60,471 nucleotides of DNA from an uncultured Clostridia bacterium (GTDB lineage: Bacteria; Bacillota; Clostridia; Peptostreptococcales; Anaerovoracaceae): the NCBI GenBank assembly GCA_938034165.1, contig CALHKP010000054.1:1-60471 (forward strand). The letters run 5' to 3'. Each line of letters begins with the position of its first letter. The first letter of the stretch is position 1. The notes under the pieces are model-generated. The model saw only the letters and a list, made by a program, of their open reading frames with translations. It searched no databases and was not told the origin of the DNA. Below, one piece after another: positions 35,501-43,074 of the stretch. Both the position numbers and the translations under genes were made by a program.

Positions 35501-36125
35501 TGTCTTCTTCCAGCACATCAATTCTTGAACTAATTTCATTAATTATATCATCGACACGTTCCAGATTTGAGTTTGTTGATTCCAGTTTTTTTTCTGCTTC
35601 GTGTTTTTTGTTTTTGTACATAACAACACCGGCAGCTTCTTCAAATATTTCTCTTCGGCTTTCAGGCTTACTGCTTACTATTTCAGCAATTTTCCCCTGA
35701 CCGATAAGAGAATATCCATCTACTCCTATGCCGGTATCCATTATCAGTTCCCTTATATCTCTGAGCCTGCACTGATTATTGTTAATCAGATACTCACTTT
35801 CGCCTGATCTGTACATGCGTCGTGTGATTGCTACTTCGTTATAATCGATATTCAAAATACCCGTTGAATTATCAATTACAAGAGTAACCTCAGCCATTCC
35901 TCTGGATTTTCTGTTGGCTGTACCTGAAAATATAACTTCTTCCATTTTTCCGCCGCGAAGTGCTTTCGGGCTCTGCTCTCCGAGAACCCATCTGATTGCA
36001 TCGCTTATATTGCTTTTTCCGCTTCCATTAGGACCTACAATACATGTTATTCCTTCATGAAAATCTATAACAACAGGATCAGCAAATGACTTAAATCCAT
36101 GCATTTCAAGTCTTTTAAAGTACAT
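32577..36125 (-). CDS. smc: Chromosome segregation protein SMC
   Basis: ATPase of the Smc-ScpAB condensin. 1182 residues. Walker A GPNGSGKSN at about 32-40, long coiled coils, a hinge at about 510-680 (LPGVLGVAADLM ... GAITGGAYKN), the ABC signature LMSGGEKTM and Walker B CILDEVEAALDD near the C-terminus. Length and layout are normal. It overlaps rnc by 11 bases. scpA and scpB are not in the window. Confidence 0.98.
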   Translation of the reverse strand: MYFKRLEMHGFKSFADPVVIDFHEGITCIVGPNGSGKSNISDAIRWVLGEQSPKALRGGKMEEVIFSGTANRKSRGMAEVTLVIDNSTGILNIDYNEVAITRRMYRSGESEYLINNNQCRLRDIRELIMDTGIGVDGYSLIGQGKIAEIVSSKPESRREIFEEAAGVVMYKNKKHEAEKKLESTNSNLERVDDIINEISSRIDVLEEDSKKAEEYIDLKKQYKKLEINIILRSIDNINKSDKTFQDDLEEFEKELEKLNNDYVNSSRLAEELAEKKNQLDRMGTEARDKILTMVEEINSITSKQEINKERISGIEKEKENNRQDILEIEKKLEKENKNLELLRENLQRLDEAYKQENDKLQEKIAQLNAAVSEQTLLTTAVDEENEKLFDLHKRKTSAQSESKSIESLKSSLYSRKTEIADLSEEVSKNLNDYNSQIEVIERERKFTAEALEETKREYNQKVSDYSRFSENRKDILYKIEQSKIRISTLTSRKKTIEEMENNYDGYNSAVKTLMRAVLPGVLGVAADLMHVPHGYEVAIETAMGASMQNIICEKDEDAKRAVYFLKTNKAGRLTFLPLNSIRGNKFKVPEAVSAAPGFVGLASDLVSFKADYKAVYEYLLGRVIVVDSMDSAIRLSKLVSGVRFVTMEGEVINASGAITGGAYKNKSANILERKSEIKELAEKIEDAEANLKKAENNLKTFESEKEKFESAISGYREEIQSSEIKLSDCGNRIKSLETLLEKANVSANRHDNELIEINSQLSKTDSLISSLNDEVISSGAEIEQITDMLNDNLDKLNNVKKIVQGLNEEITQARIAVTEAFGKSESTHNLKERIENTVEDLVKQKEEKEAAIYALEDEKNYILTEDGKALVDPSEMIRQKIELEAEVSTIAAEKEKLTAKEKLVEDEKARNSQMINALRDRKNTVEIKLAKNETQMDSLKDKLWEEFEISYIQAVDRKLDSFSLTHAQNEVRQIKDRLKELGDVNVGAISEYKSTSDRLKFLTEQRSDITNARDELLAIITEMDGTIKSKFKENFDNVSRYFEEIFRELFNGGLAKLIMEDESNPLESGIDIVAQPPGKKLQNINLMSGGEKTMTAIALMFAVLKTKPTPFCILDEVEAALDDANIDRFANYLRKFDNIQFALVTHQKATMEHADVLYGVTMAEHGVSKVLSLRLGDDFKLD

Positions 36126-36819
36126 CTGTGTTTATCTCCTCTCCTTGTAAAGCGTCTTTTGCGGCATGCTGTTCCGCTTCTTTTTTGCTTTTGCCGGTAC
36201 CGTATCCGAGAACTTTTCCATTGTATTCCAGATGAACATGGAAAGTTTTGTTGTGATCCGGTCCTTCTGCTTTGTCTACAACATATCTTATTACTGTATG
36301 TTTTCCTTTTTTCTGAAGTGCCTCTTGTATTCTTGTCTTATAGTCAGCAAAGAGTTTTCCTGCCAAAGCATCTTCTACAGTCAATTCGAATTCTCGCTTT
36401 ATTACCTCAGAAACAGCTTCATATCCACCATCAAGAAAAATAGCACCGATTATCGCTTCTAGTGCATCTGCAAGAATTGAGTCTCTTTTTCGGCCTCCAA
36501 GGTGTTCCTCACCTTTTCCCATATTGAGAAACTCTCCCACTCCAAGACGTTTGCTAACAGTTGCAAGAGATTTTTCGCATACTATCTGAGCCCGAGTTTT
36601 AGTCAGTTTCCCCTCATTGACATCCTGCATTTTTTCATACAGCACGCTGCTTATGACTGCATCAAAAAATGCATCTCCCAAAAACTCCAGTCGCTCATTG
36701 TTAACTTTAATGTTCCCACTGCCTTCACGGCAGTAGGAACTATGTGTAAGTGCTTTTTCAATAAGTTCTTTGTTTTTAAATGTATACTTTAATTTTTTTT
36801 CTAATTTATCACTATTCAC
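36115..36819 (-). CDS. rnc: Ribonuclease III
   Basis: Double-strand-specific RNase for rRNA and mRNA processing. 234 residues. The catalytic signature NERLEFLGDAFFDAVIS (about 41-57) and the second acidic site DALEAIIGAIFLDGG are followed by a double-stranded-RNA-binding domain from about residue 160 (DYKTRIQEALQ ... KEAEQHAAKDAL). The start codon is GTG 36819, overlapping plsX by eight bases. The fab genes and acpP that often separate plsX from rnc are missing here. Confidence 0.97.
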   Translation of the reverse strand: MNSDKLEKKLKYTFKNKELIEKALTHSSYCREGSGNIKVNNERLEFLGDAFFDAVISSVLYEKMQDVNEGKLTKTRAQIVCEKSLATVSKRLGVGEFLNMGKGEEHLGGRKRDSILADALEAIIGAIFLDGGYEAVSEVIKREFELTVEDALAGKLFADYKTRIQEALQKKGKHTVIRYVVDKAEGPDHNKTFHVHLEYNGKVLGYGTGKSKKEAEQHAAKDALQGEEINTDVL

Positions 36820-37825
36820 TTATTAAAATCTCCTCAATTTCAAGAACGGAATTCTGAATTATTTCCACAACATTTTCTTCTACGTAAGGAATTGCTTTGA
36901 GTATAGTCTGTTTTACTGCAAGAGCATCAGAAGAACCGTGCATCTTGAGCAATGCACCTTTAACACCTAGAATAGGAGCTCCACCATATTCTGCGTAGTT
37001 AAACTCTTTTTTTATACCCATAAGCTGTTTCTTCAGAAGCACTGCCCCGAGCTTTGACTTTGTGTCGGACATGAACCTTCTCTTCATTTCTCTCAAAACC
37101 ATCAGACCCATACCTTCTGTAAGTTTGAGAATGGCATTTCCTGTAAATCCATCTGTAACTATAACATCACACACTCCGTCCGGAACTTCTCTGGCTTCAA
37201 CATTGCCGATAAAGTTCAAGTGGCTCTTGGATAAAAGCTCATGGGCTGACTTTGTCAGAGTAGTTCCCTTTCCTTCTTCAGTTCCGTTATTTACAAGACC
37301 TACTGTAGGATTTTCTCTACCGAGAACTTTTTCGACATATGTGCTTCCCATTATTGCAAATTCCAAAAGATTATTAGGTTTGCATTCCGCATTTGCTCCT
37401 GAGTCTGTCAGAAGAGAAGGCTGTTTGCCTATTACAGGATATACAGTAGCCAGTGTCGGTCTGTCAATTCCCTGAATTCGTCCTATTATGAACATCCCTC
37501 CTGCGAGAAGTGCTCCTGTGCTTCCTGCTGAAAGAAATACGTCACCTTCGCCGTTTTTTATCATCTGCATTCCTTTTACGATGGATGAATCTTTTTTTGT
37601 TCTTACGGCTTTTACCGGTGGTTCGTGATTTTCAATAACTTCTGTTGCATTTACTACTGTAATACGATCTCCTTTGTATCCGTACTTTGCCAGAGTATCA
37701 TTTATAAGTTCTTCCTTACCTACAATCGCAATTTCTGCATCCATTTCCTGCAGTGACTGGATAGCTCCCTGAACTACCGCATCAGGTGCATTATCTCCAC
37801 CCATACCGTCAATAATAATTCTCAA
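36812..37825 (-). CDS. plsX: Phosphate acyltransferase PlsX
   Basis: Makes acyl-phosphate from acyl-ACP, feeding PlsY. 337 residues, starting IIIDGMGGDNAPDAVVQGA. Further family blocks are FLSAGSTGALLAGG and DGFTGNAILKLTEG. The start codon is TTG 37825 with GGAGGG six bases upstream. It lies 18 bases after glyA, in the same run as plsY and gpsA. Confidence 0.96.
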   Translation of the reverse strand: MRIIIDGMGGDNAPDAVVQGAIQSLQEMDAEIAIVGKEELINDTLAKYGYKGDRITVVNATEVIENHEPPVKAVRTKKDSSIVKGMQMIKNGEGDVFLSAGSTGALLAGGMFIIGRIQGIDRPTLATVYPVIGKQPSLLTDSGANAECKPNNLLEFAIMGSTYVEKVLGRENPTVGLVNNGTEEGKGTTLTKSAHELLSKSHLNFIGNVEAREVPDGVCDVIVTDGFTGNAILKLTEGMGLMVLREMKRRFMSDTKSKLGAVLLKKQLMGIKKEFNYAEYGGAPILGVKGALLKMHGSSDALAVKQTILKAIPYVEENVVEIIQNSVLEIEEILISE

Positions 37826-37842
37826 GCAAATCCCTCCTTTGT

Positions 37843-39078
37843 CTACAGCATTGTTTTGATTATGCTGTCAATTTTTCTTGCGACTTCTCTGAAGTCTTCT
37901 TCGTTGTATCCTCTTGTTGTCATTGGTGCTGTTCCAACTCTTACACCGCTTGTTTCTCTAGGTGATCTCTTGTCATTAGGAACACAGTTCTTGTTAAGTG
38001 TAATTCCGTTTTCGTCAAGTTTATCCTGCAGGTCTTTTCCGCTGAACTCGTATTCTGAAAGGTCAATAAGGAATACATGGTTGTCTGTGCCACCTGTAAC
38101 GATGTTATATCCAAGCTTTATAAATTCGTCAGCAAATGCTTTGCAGTTATCCACTACCTTCTGGGCATATTCTGCAAAAGAAGGATCAAGCGCTTCTTCT
38201 GCGCAGACAGCTTTTCCTGCAATTATATGTTCCAGAGGACCTCCCTGTGCATACGGAAATACTGCACTGTCAACTTTCTTTGCATATTCGGCTTTTGAGA
38301 AAATAAGGCCACCTCTTGGTCCTCTCAATGTTTTATGTGTGGTTGTTGTGATAATGTCTGCATGACCAAATGGTGTAGGATGAACGCCTCCTGCAACAAG
38401 ACCACCGATATGAGCCATATCTACCATGAATACTGCTCCTACTTCCTTAGCTATTTCTGAGAAAGCAGCAAAATCAATAGTTCTTGCATAAGCTGATGCT
38501 CCTGCGAGAATGAGGGCAGGTTTATGTTCATGAGCTTTTTTTCTTACGTCTTCCATGTCGATATATCCCTTTTCGTCAACCGCATAGAATACAACATTGT
38601 AAAGCTTTCCACTAAAGTTTGCCATTGAACCATGTGTAAGATGTCCGCCATCATCAAGAGACATTGAAAGGATTGTATCTCTCGGATTGATGGCAGCCTT
38701 AAATGCAGCAAAGTTAGCCTGTGAACCGCTATGTGGCTGAACGTTTACATGGTAGTCTGTTTTGAATACTTCTCTCCATTTGTCACAGCAGTATTCTTCG
38801 AGTTCGTCAACAAACTTTGTTCCGCCATAGTATCTGCTTGTGTTTCCTGATGTTCTTACATAAGGATATCCTTCTGCATATTTCCATGACAGGCAGCTTC
38901 CGCATGCAGCTAGAACTGCTTCTGAACAATAATTTTCTGATGCTATAAGCTCAATATTGTTCTGCTGTCTATGATATTCTTTTTCAATAAGATCGCCTAC
39001 TACAGGTGAAGTTTTCTTGATAAACTCATAATTCTTAACGTTATAATCGCTGTTGTCTTTGCCTTCTCTGTTAAACAT
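37843..39078 (-). CDS. glyA: Serine hydroxymethyltransferase
   Basis: PLP enzyme interconverting serine and glycine while loading tetrahydrofolate with a one-carbon unit. 411 residues. IELIASENY, VQPHSGSQANFA, VDMAHIGGLVAGG and the PLP lysine in TTTTHKTLRGPRGG are all present. The segment after KYAEGYP carries an extra YVRTSGNTS before RYYGG compared with E. coli GlyA, so it belongs to a divergent subgroup. ATG 39078 has AAGGAG upstream. Confidence 0.95.
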   Translation of the reverse strand: MFNREGKDNSDYNVKNYEFIKKTSPVVGDLIEKEYHRQQNNIELIASENYCSEAVLAACGSCLSWKYAEGYPYVRTSGNTSRYYGGTKFVDELEEYCCDKWREVFKTDYHVNVQPHSGSQANFAAFKAAINPRDTILSMSLDDGGHLTHGSMANFSGKLYNVVFYAVDEKGYIDMEDVRKKAHEHKPALILAGASAYARTIDFAAFSEIAKEVGAVFMVDMAHIGGLVAGGVHPTPFGHADIITTTTHKTLRGPRGGLIFSKAEYAKKVDSAVFPYAQGGPLEHIIAGKAVCAEEALDPSFAEYAQKVVDNCKAFADEFIKLGYNIVTGGTDNHVFLIDLSEYEFSGKDLQDKLDENGITLNKNCVPNDKRSPRETSGVRVGTAPMTTRGYNEEDFREVARKIDSIIKTML

Positions 39079-39120
39079 TGCATTTACTCCTTGTAATCTA
39101 GATAAATTTATTCACATTAT

Positions 39121-39150
39121 AGTATAACATGAAACAAGTACTTATAACAA
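39121..39150 (-). promoter_or_regulatory. glyA promoter candidate
   Basis: Minus strand TTGTTA (39145-39150), 18-base spacer, TATACT (39121-39126), about 40 bases before the glyA start. The leader is too short for a glycine riboswitch. Confidence 0.5.
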
Positions 39151-39170
39151 TAAAATGCGTATCAAAACAT

Positions 39171-39213
39171 AAAAAAAGACGGCTTTCTCATAGTAAAAAA
39201 TCCGTCTTTCTCA
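39171..39213 (-). terminator. Terminator of the valS-thrE operon
   Basis: The stem AAAGACGG/CCGTCTTT (39175-39182 and 39202-39209) is followed on the minus strand by seven T and more T-rich sequence. It sits just downstream of the second thrE gene. Confidence 0.85.
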
Positions 39214-39214
39214 T

Positions 39215-39646
39215 TTATTTTTTTACCTTCTGCAACTTGCTCACGTATTTATTGATTACCGCTACAAATACAAATCCCAGCGATATTGCAACCGCAACCA
39301 CTGCTGCAGTTGTACCATTTGTAACAGTCATTTCTTCGTTTTCACTCAGTAGACCAAACAAAGTATAATAGAGGTTTCCTCCGGGTATGAGTGGTACCGC
39401 AGCCGCTGTCAGAAATATGGTCGAAGGGGCTTTGTTCACCCTCGCCATTATTTCAGCATAAACAGCTACAAAAACAGCTGCAATGAAATTTGCCAAAAAA
39501 TAGCTTTCAAACTCCCCATAAGCCAGAAGATATATTCCCCATGTGATAAATCCGCCGATTCCGGCATAGATAATCTGTCTTCCTTTGATTCGTAAAACTA
39601 TTGCAAATCCTATAGAACCGACAAAAGCTGCAATCATTTGAGTCAT
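39215..39646 (-). CDS. Threonine/serine exporter, C-terminal half (ThrE_2 family)
   Basis: 143 residues with four to five hydrophobic helices, matching the short ThrE_2 (DUF3815) half of the threonine/serine exporter family. Its start overlaps the preceding ThrE gene's stop by one base. In Corynebacterium ThrE both halves are one protein; in many Firmicutes they are two adjacent genes, as here. Efflux of threonine or serine is inferred from the family. A terminator follows at once. Confidence 0.88.
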   Translation of the reverse strand: MTQMIAAFVGSIGFAIVLRIKGRQIIYAGIGGFITWGIYLLAYGEFESYFLANFIAAVFVAVYAEIMARVNKAPSTIFLTAAAVPLIPGGNLYYTLFGLLSENEEMTVTNGTTAAVVAVAISLGFVFVAVINKYVSKLQKVKK

Positions 39647-40404
39647 TATACAGCACCTCCTGTCAGAACTATGGCAACAACGAATCCGCAGGCGATTGAG
39701 GCCGCTACAAGAAGCGTATTTACAAGCCTGAGTGTTCCGGCTGCTATATCTCCGATTAGCATATCTCTCACCGCATTAGTCATTGCAATTCCCGGTATAA
39801 GGAGCATTATGCCCGCTATCATTATTATACCCTGGTCTGTGCCTATGCCACATCTTACAAGGAATATGGCCGTGAATCCTGAAACTACCGAAGTCAAAAA
39901 GTGATATACAATCTGGTTTCGTTCATACTGTGCAAGAAATATTTCTATAAAAGCGATTACTCCGCCCATAATTATCGATGCAAAAGCATCCCGCAGATTG
40001 CCCCCAAAGAATACAGCAAATCCTGCTGCAACAAGAATCGAGCCAATAAATCTAAACAGTTTAGTTTGCTGTGGGCGATTTAAAACTTCATCCAGCTTCT
40101 GTAATATCTTGTCTGCATCCGGAGTATTTTGGCAAACGTATCTGCTTAAATCATTTAAAAAGTCAAGTCTATCAAAGTTAACATCATATCTGTCAAGCCT
40201 TCTAATATGTGTATGAATCTGTCTGTCCGGAGCTTCCATCGTAACTTGAATGTTTGAAGTAATTATAAAGACATTGATTCTCGTGGCTCCATAGCTTTCG
40301 CACATTCTAGTTATGCTGTCCTCAACACGACTGACCTCTGCACCGCTGACAAGCATTTCTTCTCCTATATCAAGAATGGCCTGTAGTATATAATCATAAT
40401 TCAT
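39646..40404 (-). CDS. Threonine/serine exporter, N-terminal half (ThrE/DUF1212 family)
   Basis: 252 residues. A soluble N-terminal part (about 1-110, GEEMLVSGAEVSRVEDSITRMC is the family signature region) is followed by about five transmembrane helices. It is predicted to pair with the 143-residue partner downstream. The start overlaps the GNAT gene stop as TAATG. Confidence 0.9.
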   Translation of the reverse strand: MNYDYILQAILDIGEEMLVSGAEVSRVEDSITRMCESYGATRINVFIITSNIQVTMEAPDRQIHTHIRRLDRYDVNFDRLDFLNDLSRYVCQNTPDADKILQKLDEVLNRPQQTKLFRFIGSILVAAGFAVFFGGNLRDAFASIIMGGVIAFIEIFLAQYERNQIVYHFLTSVVSGFTAIFLVRCGIGTDQGIIMIAGIMLLIPGIAMTNAVRDMLIGDIAAGTLRLVNTLLVAASIACGFVVAIVLTGGAV

Positions 40405-40847
40405 TAACGAATCTCCAATTTCATTATTTCCGGATGACAGCTTACCTTATACTGCGGACAATATTTGCATTCAAAGAAATTAGGAGCGACTTCCTCGCTG
40501 ACCGGCTCAAAGCCATTTCGGCGGAAAAATCCTGGTGCCCTTGCAACCAGATACAGCGAATCCCCGTCCAAAGCCTTCACCTCTTCGACAACTCTGTCCA
40601 AAAGCTGTTTTCCAAGCTTATTCGTCCTGTATTTTTCGTCGACTGCTATTCCGTCTATAATATATTTTCCTTCTCTTTCGGCCAGGACTGCGCCTCCGGC
40701 AAGTCCACCCTCTTCGTCCGTGATTTTGAAGCATTTTATTATATCCGTGTCAACCTCTTCATCACCATCAAATTCCAGCTGATTTTCAACAAAGAATTTA
40801 ACCAGTACTTCGTACTCATCCGTTTCCATGAGTTCAAATTTATTCAT
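40404..40847 (-). CDS. GNAT family N-acetyltransferase with cysteine-rich tail
   Basis: 147 residues from ATG 40847 (AAGGTG six bases upstream; frame open to 40871). The acetyl-CoA fold shows in IDGIAVDEKYRTNKLGKQLLD, where the R-x-x-x-x-G-K variant of the pyrophosphate loop sits, and in FFRRNGFEPV. The last 25 residues carry C-x2-C-x6-C-H-P, which could bind a metal. The substrate is unknown. It overlaps the lipid kinase gene by eight bases. Confidence 0.85.
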   Translation of the reverse strand: MNKFELMETDEYEVLVKFFVENQLEFDGDEEVDTDIIKCFKITDEEGGLAGGAVLAEREGKYIIDGIAVDEKYRTNKLGKQLLDRVVEEVKALDGDSLYLVARAPGFFRRNGFEPVSEEVAPNFFECKYCPQYKVSCHPEIMKLEIR

Positions 40848-41787
40848 CTTTTTCACCTTCTGCATCTTCACCCATATTGTCTTCCAGTGTGAAAATTCTC
40901 AGCCTATTGTGCAGTACAGAAAATTCCAGAGGGAAAGCCTCTCCGTGTTCACCGTCTATATCAGTTGGAATATCACTTTCGGATTCAATCTTAAGTTTCG
41001 AAGTCTGAAAATGTAAAACCTTCTGACTGGAAGGATGTCTTCCTGCAATTATCTTCACCAGTACCGACGGCATTTCCAACAGCGACATGTTTCTGAAAAG
41101 CATTACATCAAGAAGTCCGTCATTGATTTCTGAGTTAGGAGAAATCTTCTTAAATCCTCCGGCGGATTTACCGTTCATAACAACCATAAAGTACATTTTT
41201 TCTTTATATACTTTGTCTTCGGTGGTCAGCGTAACCTTCATGGGTTTAAGATTTGGAATTTCCTGAAGTCCCTTCAAATAATATGCTAAAACACCTATGG
41301 AATTTTTCAGCGTAGGATCTGTTTTTTGGCTGACATCAACGACCTGTCCCATAGCGGCAACATTGATGAAATATCTGTTGTTTACCTTACCCACATCCGC
41401 ATAAGTATAATTATCGCCAAGAGCAATATCCAACATCTTATCTATTTCACTCGGAATGTTGAAGTAATAAGCAAAGTCATTCGCTGTGCCTGCAGGCAGA
41501 ATTGCTATCGGAAGATCAATGTTATTTCTAATCATTGCATTTACGCATATGTTAATTGTTCCGTCACCGCCTGCGGCCAGAATCTGTCTGTACTCGTCCT
41601 TGTATGTTTCCTGATCAAGCTCTGCCAAATAGTCAAATATATTATCATCTTCAGATGCTCTGATAGGAACTACCATATATCCTGCAGTCTGATATCTGCC
41701 TATTATTGTATCGAGATGATTTTTGAACATCCCGTTTCCTGAGTTAGGATTGTAAAAAAGTATTACCTTTTTTGTCTTAATTCCCAT
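40840..41787 (-). CDS. Diacylglycerol/lipid kinase family protein (YegS/BmrU-like)
   Basis: 315 residues. The N-terminal DAGK catalytic domain has FYNPNSGNG and GGDGTINICVNA, followed by LPAGTANDFA; the C-terminal beta-sandwich is typical of DgkB/YegS. Probably phosphorylates diacylglycerol or a related lipid to recycle it into phospholipid synthesis; the exact substrate cannot be told from sequence. It overlaps folC by 11 bases. Confidence 0.9.
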   Translation of the reverse strand: MGIKTKKVILFYNPNSGNGMFKNHLDTIIGRYQTAGYMVVPIRASEDDNIFDYLAELDQETYKDEYRQILAAGGDGTINICVNAMIRNNIDLPIAILPAGTANDFAYYFNIPSEIDKMLDIALGDNYTYADVGKVNNRYFINVAAMGQVVDVSQKTDPTLKNSIGVLAYYLKGLQEIPNLKPMKVTLTTEDKVYKEKMYFMVVMNGKSAGGFKKISPNSEINDGLLDVMLFRNMSLLEMPSVLVKIIAGRHPSSQKVLHFQTSKLKIESESDIPTDIDGEHGEAFPLEFSVLHNRLRIFTLEDNMGEDAEGEKDE

Positions 41788-43060
41788 TAATTAACCTCCT
41801 TATTTCACCGATAAGATACAGAGAACCTGCATACAGAACCACATCAAATGACTCTGACATTGACTCTGCCAACCGAACTGCATCTTCAGGGTTTGCACAG
41901 CAGGTACATTTTCCACCCCTGTTCGAAATTTTTTCTGCAAGTGCTTCACAAGCCAGCTTTCTGTCATTCACCGGCTCTGTAGCGATGAATTCGTCACCTA
42001 TTTTAACAAAGCTGTCTAATATTGACTCAACATCTTTGTCAGCAAGAATACCTGTAACAACCAAGATTTTTTTGCCGCCAAAAAGCATTTCCATTGTTTC
42101 TTCCAATGCTCTTGCCCCATCAGGATTATGAGCTCCGTCAATTACCATATATGGATTTTTTTTCAGTATCTCAAATCTTCCGGGCTGCCTTGCATTTTTG
42201 AAACCTTTTCTCAAAGCACTGTTTTCGATAAGAATATTATCTTGCTTTTCGAGCTCTCGGAGCACAAAATATGCAAGTACTGCATTCTGAACCTGATGCT
42301 CCCCATCCATGGAAATCTCAAGCTTAGAAATTTTGCCTGCATCTTTCAGCGTAAAAGATGTTCCCAAAATATCAGTATTTTCTATTCTGTAAGAAATTCT
42401 TGCGATATCGATGAACGGTGCGTCCAGCATTTCCGCTTCTTTTTCGATTACTTCTTTCGCTTCCTGACTGCGAACAGCAGAAAGTACAGGTATTCCTGTC
42501 TTGATAATACCTGCTTTTTCCCATGCAATCTGAGATATTGTTTTCCCTAATCTATCTGTATGATCCAGTGATACTGATGTTATGCATGTAACCAGAGGCG
42601 ATGCAATGACATTGGTGGAATCTCCTCTGCCACCCAGTCCTACCTCAAGTATAACATAATCCGCACCTTTTTCTTTGAAATACAAAAAAGCAATTGCAGT
42701 AACAACATCAAACTCTGTTGGAGAATTCTTACCTTCCGCCACAAGCTCATTAGCTTTTTCTATTACTTTTGATGAATAGAAATCCAGCTCTTCGTCGGAT
42801 ATGTACTTTCTGTCAAATTCGATTCTTTCATTAAAGATTTCCAGAAATGGTGAGGTATAAAGTCCTACCTTGTATCCAGACTCTTCTAGGACTTCGTACA
42901 TATATCTGCATGTAGAGCCTTTACCGTTAGTGCCTGCAACATGTATTATTTTCAGCTCATCCTGCGGATTTCCAAGCTTTTCCATAAGCCCTGAGACTCT
43001 TTCGAGCCCCAGGATACTTCCAAATTTATCAAACTGATGTATATTGTTAATTGCTTCCAT
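41777..43060 (-). CDS. folC: Folylpolyglutamate synthase / dihydrofolate synthase
   Basis: Adds glutamates to folates. 427 residues. ATP loop VAGTNGKGSTCRYM (about 41-54), YTSPFLEIFNERI, GLGGRGDSTN and the C-terminal DGAHNPDGARAL are FolC signatures. It begins 14 bases after valS, the usual Firmicute order. Whether it also has dihydrofolate synthase activity is not decidable here. Confidence 0.96.
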   Translation of the reverse strand: MEAINNIHQFDKFGSILGLERVSGLMEKLGNPQDELKIIHVAGTNGKGSTCRYMYEVLEESGYKVGLYTSPFLEIFNERIEFDRKYISDEELDFYSSKVIEKANELVAEGKNSPTEFDVVTAIAFLYFKEKGADYVILEVGLGGRGDSTNVIASPLVTCITSVSLDHTDRLGKTISQIAWEKAGIIKTGIPVLSAVRSQEAKEVIEKEAEMLDAPFIDIARISYRIENTDILGTSFTLKDAGKISKLEISMDGEHQVQNAVLAYFVLRELEKQDNILIENSALRKGFKNARQPGRFEILKKNPYMVIDGAHNPDGARALEETMEMLFGGKKILVVTGILADKDVESILDSFVKIGDEFIATEPVNDRKLACEALAEKISNRGGKCTCCANPEDAVRLAESMSESFDVVLYAGSLYLIGEIRRLINGN

Positions 43061-43074
43061 CTTCTGTCCTTTTA

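Noticed and set aside
39079..39170. Glycine or THF riboswitch before glyA
   Set aside because: The leader after the candidate promoter is only about 40 bases and shows no aptamer-like pairing.
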